Shown here: positions 6,468 through 14,051 of the stretch, piece by piece
Position numbering within the stretch: the stretch's first letter is position 1
Layout: each line of letters begins with the position of its first letter
Source of the DNA: Rhodoferax sp.
Lineage (GTDB): Bacteria; Pseudomonadota; Gammaproteobacteria; Burkholderiales; Burkholderiaceae_C
Length of the DNA: 46,706 nt
Assembly: GCA_011391545.1 (NCBI GenBank)
Contig: JAABQI010000262.1
Location: 1-46,706, forward strand
Direction: 5' to 3'
Program-made: the position numbers and the translations under genes
The notes under the pieces: generated by a model
Database searches by the model: none
What the model saw: the letters and a program-made list of their open reading frames with translations, nothing else
Told to the model about the DNA's origin: nothing

Positions 6468-9023
6468 TCAGGCCTTTTGAATCCGCACACCGGTAAAGCC
6501 GCCATTGCGGGCGGTGGCACCGCTGAGCCGGTCGTAGTCATCGACCAGGATCTCGTTGTTGTTGCCACCCTTGGGTGTCGCCTTGGCAAAGTCTTTGGCA
6601 GCCACCCGGCCATAAGCCCAGTGACCCTGGCCGTAACACTTGGCCACCGTGCCGGGGCGCACCCCCTCCCACAGCTTGAGCTGGCAACTGATCGTTCCGG
6701 TGATGGAGGTGATGGTCACGTTGTCGCCGCTCTTCAGGCCCAGTTTGGCACCGTCAACCGGGTTCATCTTGACCACATCACCCCAGGACACATCGCCCGG
6801 GTCGACCTTCTTGAACTCTTGATACCAGGGCAGATTTTGCGAACGACCCTCGCGATTCAGACGCGATTTGTAGTCAATAAAGGTAAGCGGGTAGTCGGCC
6901 AGACTGCCATGGCGTTTCACAGTTTCATAGTGCGGCACAAAGGCGACTTCGCCGCGCGCCACATAACCGCTGACCGTCAGGATGTCGTCGACGGTGGTCT
7001 CATACTTCTTGGCGTGCTCCAGCAGGCCCGCCTTGAGCGACTCGCTGTAAAACTCGAATTTCTTGGTAGGGGTGTTGAACTTGCCGCCCCAACCCTTTTT
7101 AAGCGTGTACTTCGGTCCGCTGAACATACCCTTCTTCTTGAAGTCGGCCCAGCCGTTGATCGGTGCATCACCCTTGAGGGGCTCCTTGGCCATCCACAAG
7201 GGCGCACTGGTCATCTTGGCCGCGATCTCGCTGAACTCCAGCGCAGTGGTCGGCGCCTTGCCGGTTTCGGGGTCCTTGAACTCGTTGGCGTAATAGTCGA
7301 ACAGATTGGCAAAACCCCTGGCCTTGAGCTTTTCAGCCAGCAGCCACATGACTTCGGTTTCTTCCTGCTTGACATCCCAAAGGCGTTTGACGGCACCTTG
7401 CTGAATGGACGCGTAGGCGTAACCGTTGCCCATGTTGGTGACGACGGACCAACCCTCTGCCGAGTTGAAGGTCGAGGGCAGCACGATGTCGGCAAACATC
7501 GTCATCTCCGAGGCATTGGGCACCATGTGCACAAAGAATGGCACGGCGGCCAGGGCTTTTTCCCAGCGCTGGGTTCCGGTGGCAGAGAAGGCAAAGTTGG
7601 ACCATGACGAGATGAACACCTTCACCGCACCCGGATCCTTGAGCATGCCATTGGCCACGTTGTTGGTCACCACACCGCTGCCCGGCTTGGCGCCCATCAT
7701 GGCGGGCATGTCCTTGGCACCACGGCCATCAAGCTTCTTTCCCTTGCTGGCTGCCTTGGCCTGTTCGTCCACATATTTGTCCAACTTGGGGAACTTGGCA
7801 ATTGGCACACTGCCACTCTGCCAGACACCGCCTTCGGCGTCGATGGAACCGAGCAAACCGTTGAGCGCATGCACGGCCATGGCACTGTAAGTGCCGCGCG
7901 GGTGCATGGCTGCGCCAGGGCCCATCCACACCGTCACTTTGGGTGCGGCCTTGCCCATGGCCCGGGCGACGCGCACAATTTGCGCCGCAGGAATCAGGGA
8001 TTCCTTTTCGCCCCAAGCGGGTGTGCGGTCCTTGAGTTCCAGATTCCACCATTTCACCAGGCCATGCGTTTCCTTCTCGGAAAAGGTCGCTTCATCCACA
8101 GCTTTGCCGGCCACAAACAGGTTCTTGCCGTCCGTGAAATCACCCACGAACTCACGGTTCCACAGGCCTTCGGTCAGCAGCACATGCGCAATGGAACCCG
8201 CCAGCGCACCGTCGGTACCGGGGTTGATCGGCAGCCACTCATGTGCCTTCGCAGCGATATTGGACAAGCGCGGATCAACCGCAATGACGGTGCCGCGTTT
8301 GACGATGTCCGGGAAACGGTTCATGGTGTTGGGCACCATGCGGTTGGAGGCCAGCGGGTCGCAGCCCCAGGCCACCAGGCAGTTGGTATTGGCCAGGTCA
8401 TAGTCGCGGTAGCCAAAGAAGCCCTGGGTCAGGCCGGGGCCCATTTTTTCGGCCTCGGCGCAGATGGCGCTGTGCGAAAAATAGTTGCCGGTGCCAAAGA
8501 TTTTGGGCAGGGTGCCGTAGAGCAGTTCTGTCGAAGTCGGCGAGTAACGGCCGCGCATGTACATGAGCTTGTGCGTTTCGCCCGCTGTGCGCAAAGCGAT
8601 CATCTTGTCGGCCACCGTGTTGAGGGCTTCGTCCCAACTGATGGGTACGAACTTCGGGTCGATGCCACGGCCCTTGAGCGGGTTGGTGCGTTTCATGGGC
8701 ACCTTGATTCGGTCCGGGTCATACATCTGCTGCGGGATCAGGTGACCACGCGGGCAGCAATAGCCGTGGTTTGTCTTGGACAGCGGGTTGCCGCGCACCC
8801 GGGTGGCGCGGCCACCCTGCACAAAGATCTGGATGGCACACCACTGGGTGCAGCCCTGGCAAGTGCTGGCAACCCAGTCACCCATGGCGGGGCTGCTGGG
8901 TTTGGCCTTGCGGGGAATCAGCGCGCTGTGCAGGGGTGCGGCCGACATGCCTGCACAACCGATCATCAGCGACCCGGCAGTCAGGCCGGAGGCCATAAGG
9001 AAAATTCGTCTTGTCAGCTTCAT
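6468..9023 (-). CDS. Tat-exported molybdopterin oxidoreductase, arsenate reductase / arsenite oxidase (Arr/Arx) like catalytic subunit
   Basis: Catalytic subunit of the DMSO reductase superfamily, 851 residues, close to usual ArrA/ArxA length. It starts MKLTRRIFLMASG, a Tat signal with the twin Arg at residues 5-6; GGAG precedes this ATG, so an upstream in-frame start is rejected. A [4Fe-4S] site is seen as Cys 55, 58, 62 and 90. The block SHSAICAEAEK (183-193) contains Cys188, the expected molybdenum ligand in the Arr/Psr group. It also holds His184, Ser185 and Lys193, and with RGRY (157-160) and Tyr205 these match residues I recall lining the ArrA arsenate pocket. Later blocks such as KWWNLELKDRTPAW also fit Arr/Arx. 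Other oxyanions of selenium, antimony or sulfur cannot be excluded, and the direction of reaction is not readable. A sigma-54 promoter lies just upstream. Confidence 0.85.
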   Translation of the reverse strand: MKLTRRIFLMASGLTAGSLMIGCAGMSAAPLHSALIPRKAKPSSPAMGDWVASTCQGCTQWCAIQIFVQGGRATRVRGNPLSKTNHGYCCPRGHLIPQQMYDPDRIKVPMKRTNPLKGRGIDPKFVPISWDEALNTVADKMIALRTAGETHKLMYMRGRYSPTSTELLYGTLPKIFGTGNYFSHSAICAEAEKMGPGLTQGFFGYRDYDLANTNCLVAWGCDPLASNRMVPNTMNRFPDIVKRGTVIAVDPRLSNIAAKAHEWLPINPGTDGALAGSIAHVLLTEGLWNREFVGDFTDGKNLFVAGKAVDEATFSEKETHGLVKWWNLELKDRTPAWGEKESLIPAAQIVRVARAMGKAAPKVTVWMGPGAAMHPRGTYSAMAVHALNGLLGSIDAEGGVWQSGSVPIAKFPKLDKYVDEQAKAASKGKKLDGRGAKDMPAMMGAKPGSGVVTNNVANGMLKDPGAVKVFISSWSNFAFSATGTQRWEKALAAVPFFVHMVPNASEMTMFADIVLPSTFNSAEGWSVVTNMGNGYAYASIQQGAVKRLWDVKQEETEVMWLLAEKLKARGFANLFDYYANEFKDPETGKAPTTALEFSEIAAKMTSAPLWMAKEPLKGDAPINGWADFKKKGMFSGPKYTLKKGWGGKFNTPTKKFEFYSESLKAGLLEHAKKYETTVDDILTVSGYVARGEVAFVPHYETVKRHGSLADYPLTFIDYKSRLNREGRSQNLPWYQEFKKVDPGDVSWGDVVKMNPVDGAKLGLKSGDNVTITSITGTISCQLKLWEGVRPGTVAKCYGQGHWAYGRVAAKDFAKATPKGGNNNEILVDDYDRLSGATARNGGFTGVRIQKA

Positions 9024-9062
9024 AACATGCTCCTGATTTGATGTTCGACTGATGAGATCTCC

Positions 9063-9077
9063 GCAAACTTCATGCCA
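9063..9077 (-). promoter_or_regulatory. Sigma-54 promoter of the molybdoenzyme operon
   Basis: On the minus strand the sequence TGGCATGAAGTTTGC matches the sigma-54 consensus TGGCAC-N5-TTGC with a single difference and exact GG-N10-GC spacing. Transcription would start near 9051, giving a leader of about 28 bases that contains the GGAG at 9030-9033. The divergent operon encodes a sigma-54 activator with an intact GAFTGA loop, which supports the call. Confidence 0.8.
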
Positions 9078-9088
9078 TGGATCAAGTT

Positions 9089-9115
9089 GCGCGCCAAGTT
9101 CTGTGCCTGGCGCGC
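9089..9115. promoter_or_regulatory. Inverted repeat GCGCGCCA-N11-TGGCGCGC
   Basis: A perfect 8-bp inverted repeat with an 11-base spacer lies directly upstream of the sigma-54 promoter. It could be a binding site for a further regulator or a DNA structure between the promoter and the upstream activator site. Nothing else ties it to a known protein. Confidence 0.35.
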
Positions 9116-9225
9116 TGGATGCGAGCCAAGAAGGCAATGGTTTTGAGAGTGGCGCGCCTTGCATGGAACGCCGGCAATGTCTTGTGTTCTGACATTTGCA
9201 TGACATTCAACAATCCGACACAGTC

Positions 9226-9241
9226 GTTACCCATTGGTAAC
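9226..9241. promoter_or_regulatory. Operator copy 1, GTTACC-N4-GGTAAC (likely upstream activator site)
   Basis: A perfect inverted repeat GTTACC-CATT-GGTAAC centred about 156 bases upstream of the -24 element of the sigma-54 promoter, a usual enhancer distance. Two more copies lie at 9385 and 9426, so this is most simply the recognition site of the divergently encoded sigma-54 activator. Confidence 0.75.
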
Positions 9242-9377
9242 CCTTCATGGACCCAAACTGGAAACCGTCCAAGAAAAGCCGAAGCGGCGAGGGGTCTGTC
9301 GGTGATCCCCATCGCTAGAATTCTGTTTGTTTGGAGTGGTCTTTCTTGAGTGGCGCAGCCCGGGCGCCAGAAAGACA

Positions 9378-9407
9378 TTGATGTGTTACCGGCAGGTAAC
9401 CTGATAC
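9378..9407 (+). promoter_or_regulatory. Candidate sigma-70 promoter of the sensor-kinase-regulator operon
   Basis: TTGATG (9378-9383) and TGATAC (9402-9407) are separated by 18 bases, and operator copy 2 fills the spacer. The -10 match is only moderate, so this is a candidate; the position of the operator inside the spacer is the main support. Confidence 0.4.
9385..9400. promoter_or_regulatory. Operator copy 2, GTTACC-N4-GGTAAC
   Basis: A perfect second copy of the inverted repeat (GTTACC-GGCA-GGTAAC). The spacer bases differ from copy 1 while the arms are identical, as expected for a protein site. It lies within the likely promoter of the regulator operon. Confidence 0.75.
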
Positions 9408-9425
9408 ACCCATCATCTGACTGAG

Positions 9426-9441
9426 GTCACCGATCGGTAAC
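9426..9441. promoter_or_regulatory. Operator copy 3, GTCACC-N4-GGTAAC, next to the ribosome site
   Basis: A third copy with one changed base in the left arm. It ends ten bases before the ATG at 9452 and directly abuts the Shine-Dalgarno stretch AGGA. A protein bound here would block transcription of the regulator operon, which suggests autoregulation. Confidence 0.65.
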
Positions 9442-9451
9442 TAGGAAAAAA

Positions 9452-10306
9452 ATGTCAAAACTCATCAGGCGCCAGTTCATTGCTGCTTGCCTTGGCGCAA
9501 CCTGCTTGCGCGCTCTGGGCAGTACCGAGGCGCGCCCCATCCGGTTCGCCATGACACCCGCTTTCCTGCACGACCAGCACGCCTTGCTGGCTGAATGGCG
9601 GATGTATCTGGAAGCACGCCTGAATCGTCCCGTGGAGTTTATTCAGCGTGACCGCTACCGCGAGACGATGGACCTGCTGCAGCAGCAAAAGGTCGAGTTC
9701 GCATGGATTTGCGATTACCCCTACGTGATGTTGAAAAATGAGGTTCGTCTGCTGTCGGTGGCTGTCAACAACGACAAGCCGACCTACCGTTCCTACCTCA
9801 TCGTGCCGACACGCGACACCCAGACCCGCAGTGTGCTTGACCTCAAGGGCCGCGTCTTTGCCTATGCTGACCCCTATTCAAACACCGGCTATCTGGTGCC
9901 GCGCTTCGAGATCAAAAGCAACGGCGCCGACCCAGCCACTTTTTTCAAACGAACCTTTTTCACCTGGTCGCACCGCAAGGTGATCGACGCTGTGGCTGCC
10001 GGGCTGGTGCAGGGCGCCTCGGTGGACAGTTATGTCTGGGATTCCCTGAGCCAGGTGCGCCCTGACATCACCGCCAAAACGCGCATTGCCTGGAAATCCG
10101 AAGAATACGGTTTCCCGCCCATGGTGGCCCACCGCAATGTGCCGGAGGCTGACTTCAAGCGCATGCAGGACGTCCTGCTGGGCATGGCCGACGAACCTCA
10201 GGGTCGCGCCATGCTGGAACGGCTCAACCTGAATGGGTTCATCACCGGATCGCCCAAGCTCTATGACCGTGTGGCAGAAATGATGCGGCTATTTGGCGAG
10301 CCTTGA
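9452..10306 (+). CDS. Periplasmic PhnD-type binding protein, AioX/ArxX-like sensor subunit
   Basis: The 284-residue protein starts MSKLIRRQFIAACLG, an export signal with a twin Arg. It then has the fold pattern of PhnD/phosphate-phosphonate binding proteins (PIRFAMTPAF, DLKGRVFAYADP). The mature part contains a single Cys, Cys87, in EFAWICDYPYV. In AioX, the arsenite-binding partner of AioS, a Cys in the pocket is needed for arsenite sensing, so Cys87 is a candidate metalloid ligand. The gene is followed by its kinase with a TGATG overlap, and the trio matches the order X-S-R of arsenite-responsive systems. No transporter genes accompany it, so a sensing role is likelier than uptake. The ligand is inferred. 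Confidence 0.82.
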   Translation: MSKLIRRQFIAACLGATCLRALGSTEARPIRFAMTPAFLHDQHALLAEWRMYLEARLNRPVEFIQRDRYRETMDLLQQQKVEFAWICDYPYVMLKNEVRLLSVAVNNDKPTYRSYLIVPTRDTQTRSVLDLKGRVFAYADPYSNTGYLVPRFEIKSNGADPATFFKRTFFTWSHRKVIDAVAAGLVQGASVDSYVWDSLSQVRPDITAKTRIAWKSEEYGFPPMVAHRNVPEADFKRMQDVLLGMADEPQGRAMLERLNLNGFITGSPKLYDRVAEMMRLFGEP

Positions 10307-11754
10307 TGCGCCTTTTTGATCTCAGCCTGCAGTTCAAGATGCCGCTCTGGGGCGGTGGATTGATCCTGGCCACGGCCTTGGCCTTGTCCACCTCGTTTGT
10401 TATCCAGACCTGGGATAACCTGCACGAGGAGATTCACAAGAATGCACAGGACATCGGGCGCACCATGGCGCGATCGCTGTTTCCGGTGATGCTGCACGAC
10501 GAAGTATGGCAAGCCTTTGAGATCGTTTCCCTGCCCTTTGCGGCCGTTCCCAGCGCAGCGCTTGCCGAGAGCCTGATGGTGCTCGACAGCGCCGCCCGTG
10601 TCTATGTGTCGTCGCGCCCCGAAGACCATCCCGTGCTGAGCCCGCTGGCTTCGCTGGGCGGGGAACTGGCTGAACTGGACCGGGCTTTCCCTCGCGAACC
10701 AGATGCCAAAGTGTTTGTGCTGGACAAAGGGCCCGCGCAACACATTTATGTGACCTTGCCGATTGTCAATGACGGGGTGCGGCTGGGCACCCTGGTGGTG
10801 GCCTACAACAAGTCCCTGCTGTGGCAGCGCTTCACCCACCTGCTTGGCAACGCCTTGTGGGTCACCTTGCTGGTGCTGGGCGTGTTGCTGCCGATTACCG
10901 CTTACTGGGGACGGCGCATGATGCAGCCGATGCGACTGATCACCGAGCGCATCAGCCGCATCGGCAGCAATGAGTTCGAAGCGCTCGATGCCTCGCTCTA
11001 CCCGTACAAGGATGAAGTGGGCCAGCTGTTTGCAGCTTATGCCGACATGCGTGCCAAACTGATGGAAAAAGCAGCGTTGGAACAGGAAATGGTTAAGAGC
11101 GAGCGCATGGCAGCCGTCGGGCGGCTCACGGCCAGCATTGCCCACGAAATCAACAACCCGCTGGGCGGCATGCTCAATGCCATCAGCACCCTCAAACGTT
11201 TTGGCAGCCCGGACCCGGTCATGCAGAAAACCGTGTCATTGCTGGAGCGGGGTCTGTCGCAGGTGCGCGACACGGTAGCCGCCCTGCTGGTGGAAGCCAA
11301 GGTGAAAAGCCGCTCCTTGAGTCCGACGGACCTGGACGATGTGCGCATTCTGGTGAACCATGCCGCCAAAAAGCTTGCCACCCAGTTCACCTGGGAGATT
11401 GACCTGCCCGCTGCGGTGGCGCTGCCATCCACCCTGGTGCGTCAGGTGCTCATCAATTTGCTGCTCAACGCCATCACGGCCGCGGGCCAGGGTGGCCAGG
11501 TGGCGCTGCGGGTGGATGCCGACGGACACGGCGTGACCATGGTGATCGAGAACAACGGTAAATCACTGTCGCCCGAGCAACTCGGTCGCCTGTTTGAACC
11601 CTTTACCCAGTTCTCTGACAATGGCAACGGGCTGGGACTCTGGATTTGCTACCAGATCGTGACGCAACTGGGCGGTACCATCCAAGCTGAATCCGATCCC
11701 GCGCTGACCCGCTTCAGCGTGAACTTTCCCCTGAATTCATCCAAAACACCTTGA
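10306..11754 (+). CDS. Sensor histidine kinase, AioS/ArxS-like
   Basis: Inner-membrane kinase of 482 residues. One membrane helix at about 16-37 and a second at about 180-200 enclose a periplasmic region of some 140 residues. A HAMP-like linker follows. The H-box is SIAHEINNPLGG with phospho-accepting His280, and the ATPase domain shows the N-box (VLINLLLNAI) and the G-box (GNGLGLWICYQI). The HEINNPL form is typical of NtrB-like kinases that pair with sigma-54 regulators. The ATG at 10306 overlaps the stop of the binding-protein gene, and the stop overlaps the regulator ATG in the same way. The periplasmic region probably contacts the X protein. Confidence 0.9.
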   Translation: MRLFDLSLQFKMPLWGGGLILATALALSTSFVIQTWDNLHEEIHKNAQDIGRTMARSLFPVMLHDEVWQAFEIVSLPFAAVPSAALAESLMVLDSAARVYVSSRPEDHPVLSPLASLGGELAELDRAFPREPDAKVFVLDKGPAQHIYVTLPIVNDGVRLGTLVVAYNKSLLWQRFTHLLGNALWVTLLVLGVLLPITAYWGRRMMQPMRLITERISRIGSNEFEALDASLYPYKDEVGQLFAAYADMRAKLMEKAALEQEMVKSERMAAVGRLTASIAHEINNPLGGMLNAISTLKRFGSPDPVMQKTVSLLERGLSQVRDTVAALLVEAKVKSRSLSPTDLDDVRILVNHAAKKLATQFTWEIDLPAAVALPSTLVRQVLINLLLNAITAAGQGGQVALRVDADGHGVTMVIENNGKSLSPEQLGRLFEPFTQFSDNGNGLGLWICYQIVTQLGGTIQAESDPALTRFSVNFPLNSSKTP

Positions 11755-13097
11755 TGCCGCAATTCTTGCCCAAAATTTGCCTGATCGAAGACGACGAGAT
11801 CATGGGCGAATCACTCGCCGATCGCCTCAATCTTGAGGGCTTCAGCTTTGACTGGCACCGCAACGGCAGCGAGGCGCGCGACGCCTTGCGCTCCCAGGCT
11901 TACGCCTTGGTGATCAGCGACATCCGCCTGCCAGACATCACTGGCGATGCCCTGTACGAGGAGTTGCGCGCGGAGCACCTGAGCTTGCCACCGTTCATCT
12001 TCATTACCGGGCATGGTGACATCGACACCGCCGTGCGCTTGCTCAAGGCGGGCGCTCACGACTACATCACCAAGCCATTCGACCTGGATGAGTTGATCGA
12101 CAAAATCAATGCCGTGGTTGCCCAAAGCAGCAGCCAGGGACCCGCCGCGCTGGGCCAGTCACCTGCCATGCGGCATATCGAGGCCATGCTGCATCGTTTG
12201 GCGGCCAGTGATACCTCGGTGCTTATCACCGGTGAATCCGGCGTTGGCAAAGAGCGTGTGGCCCAGGCCCTGCATCAGTTGACCGGTGTGACCAAGCCCT
12301 TTATTGCAGTCAACTGCGGTGCGTTGACCGAAAGCCTGCTCGAGGCCGAGCTTTTTGGTTACGAAAAAGGGGCCTTTACCGGGGCACTCCGAACGAAAAA
12401 AGGGGTCTTTGAGCAGGCCAGCGGTGGCACGCTTTTTCTCGATGAAATCGGTGACATGCCGCTGTCCATGCAGGTAAAGTTGCTGCGCGCGCTGCAAGAG
12501 CGCTGCATTGTGCGGGTTGGTGGTGAGACGCCCATTCCGGTGGACATCCGGCTGATGTGCGCCACCCATCAGGTTCTGCAGGAGCGTGTGCAATCTGGTG
12601 ATTTTCGCGAAGACCTGTACTACCGCATCAACGTGGTCGAGCTGCGCATACCGCCACTTCGTGAGCGCCCGGACGACGTCCTGCCGCTGGCACGTCAATT
12701 TTTGGCCACCATTGCAGTGACCAACAAAAAGCTCCCACTCATCCTGACACCCGCCGCCGAGCACGCGCTGAAAAACTACCGCTGGCCAGGCAACGTCCGT
12801 GAACTTAAAAATGCGCTGGAGCGCGCCAGTCTGATGAGCGACGGCCGGACCATCTCACACGACAAGCTGTTCGACCGCCCCGCCCCCCAACTGACCGAGC
12901 AACAGGTTGAGGCAGGCAGCCTGCGTGACTACCTGAGTGAGTGTGAACGCGATTTCATCGTGCATGCGCTTGACAACTGTCAATGGCAAATTGCCTGCTG
13001 CGCGGATAGCCTGGGCATCAGCCGGAAAAATTTGTGGGAGAAAATGCGCAAACTGGGGATCGACAAAGACGCTGATGGCAGCAAACCAGCACCTTGA
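11754..13097 (+). CDS. Sigma-54-dependent response regulator, AioR/ArxR-like (NtrC family)
   Basis: The 447-residue protein has a receiver domain (acidic pair EDD at 12-14, phospho-acceptor Asp56 in VISDIRLP, Lys in ITKPF) and an AAA+ domain with Walker A GESGVGKE. The sigma-54 contact loop is intact (EKGAFTGA), and Walker B is GTLFLDEIGDM. A Fis-type helix-turn-helix closes the protein (ADSLGISRKNLWEKM). It should activate the sigma-54 promoter at 9063-9077 through the GTTACC-N4-GGTAAC sites. It is translationally coupled to the kinase by TGATG. The regulatory logic is inferred; the domains are plain in the sequence. Confidence 0.92.
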   Translation: MPQFLPKICLIEDDEIMGESLADRLNLEGFSFDWHRNGSEARDALRSQAYALVISDIRLPDITGDALYEELRAEHLSLPPFIFITGHGDIDTAVRLLKAGAHDYITKPFDLDELIDKINAVVAQSSSQGPAALGQSPAMRHIEAMLHRLAASDTSVLITGESGVGKERVAQALHQLTGVTKPFIAVNCGALTESLLEAELFGYEKGAFTGALRTKKGVFEQASGGTLFLDEIGDMPLSMQVKLLRALQERCIVRVGGETPIPVDIRLMCATHQVLQERVQSGDFREDLYYRINVVELRIPPLRERPDDVLPLARQFLATIAVTNKKLPLILTPAAEHALKNYRWPGNVRELKNALERASLMSDGRTISHDKLFDRPAPQLTEQQVEAGSLRDYLSECERDFIVHALDNCQWQIACCADSLGISRKNLWEKMRKLGIDKDADGSKPAP

Positions 13098-13109
13098 CCC
13101 AGGAACTCC

Positions 13110-14051
13110 ATGAGTCACGACCACCACGACCACGCCCCAGCCAACTTCAACCGCGCATTTGCCATTGGCATCGTCCTCAACCTGGCGTTTGTCGGCATCG
13201 AGGCGTTTTATGGCTGGCGTGTCAATTCTCTGGCCCTGCTGGCCGATGCCGGGCACAACCTCAGCGACGTGGCCGGCCTGGTGCTGGCCTGGGGCGGCGC
13301 GCTGGCCATCCGGCTGGTCCCTGACGCGCGCCACACCTACGGCTGGAAGCGCGCCACGATTCTGGCCGCCTTTGCCAACGCCTTGCTGTTGCTGGTGGCC
13401 ATGGGCGGCCTGGCCTGGGAAGCCATCGGGCGGCTGATGTCCAACGAGGTGTCGCTGCAGGAGCAGGGCCTGACCATCATGGTGGTGGCCGGTATCGGCA
13501 TCTTGGTCAACACCGCCACCGCCCTGCTGTTCATGCGCGGACGCGAACACGATCTCAATATTCGGGGCGCCTTTCTGCACATGGCCGCCGACGCGCTGGT
13601 CTCGGCCGGGGTCGTGGTGGCGGGTGCCTTGACACTGTGGATGGGCTGGACCTGGCTCGACCCGGTGGTGAGCCTGGGCATTGCCGCGGTGATTCTGTGG
13701 GGCACCTGGGATTTGTTCAAGCAGTCCCTGCACATGCTGTTTGATGGTGTGCCCGCCCATATCGACCCCCAGGCAGTGCACGATTGTCTGGCCGCGCTAC
13801 CCGGCGTGACCCAGGTGCACGACCTGCACATCTGGGCGATGGGCACCTCGCACGTCGCGCTCACGGCGCATCTGGTCATGCCGCAGGGCCAGGCCGACGA
13901 TGCCTTTCTGAATCAGGCCACCGAGCTGATGCACGACCGCTTCGAAATCACCCATGTCACCCTGCAGGTGGTCAAGGTGCCATTTACACCCAGTTGTGTT
14001 CCCGTGCCCGACAAGGACAAGCCGACTCAGGCAGAATCCTGCCCTGTATGA
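13110..14051 (+). CDS. Cation diffusion facilitator (CzcD/ZitB-like metal exporter)
   Basis: Inner-membrane proton-coupled exporter of Zn, Cd, Co or a similar divalent metal, 313 residues. A His-rich N terminus (MSHDHHDHA) precedes six membrane helices. The metal site is seen as HxxxD in helix 2 (ADAGHNLSD, His49 and Asp53) and again in helix 5 (FLHMAADAL). A C-terminal cytoplasmic domain follows (ITHVTLQVVKV). The gene begins 13 bases after the response regulator stop, and its own stop overlaps the next ATG (ATGA). It therefore may be co-transcribed with the regulators upstream and with the ligase and amidotransferase downstream. Confidence 0.9.
   Translation: MSHDHHDHAPANFNRAFAIGIVLNLAFVGIEAFYGWRVNSLALLADAGHNLSDVAGLVLAWGGALAIRLVPDARHTYGWKRATILAAFANALLLLVAMGGLAWEAIGRLMSNEVSLQEQGLTIMVVAGIGILVNTATALLFMRGREHDLNIRGAFLHMAADALVSAGVVVAGALTLWMGWTWLDPVVSLGIAAVILWGTWDLFKQSLHMLFDGVPAHIDPQAVHDCLAALPGVTQVHDLHIWAMGTSHVALTAHLVMPQGQADDAFLNQATELMHDRFEITHVTLQVVKVPFTPSCVPVPDKDKPTQAESCPV

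Noticed and set aside
9093-9110. A second possible sigma-54 site on the minus strand, AGGCAC-N5-TTGGC
   Set aside because: The -12 element lacks GC at the required spacing; the site at 9063-9077 is clearly better and better placed.
9191-9207. Direct repeat GACATT spaced by 11 bases
   Set aside because: The units are too short and there is no third copy, so chance is likely.
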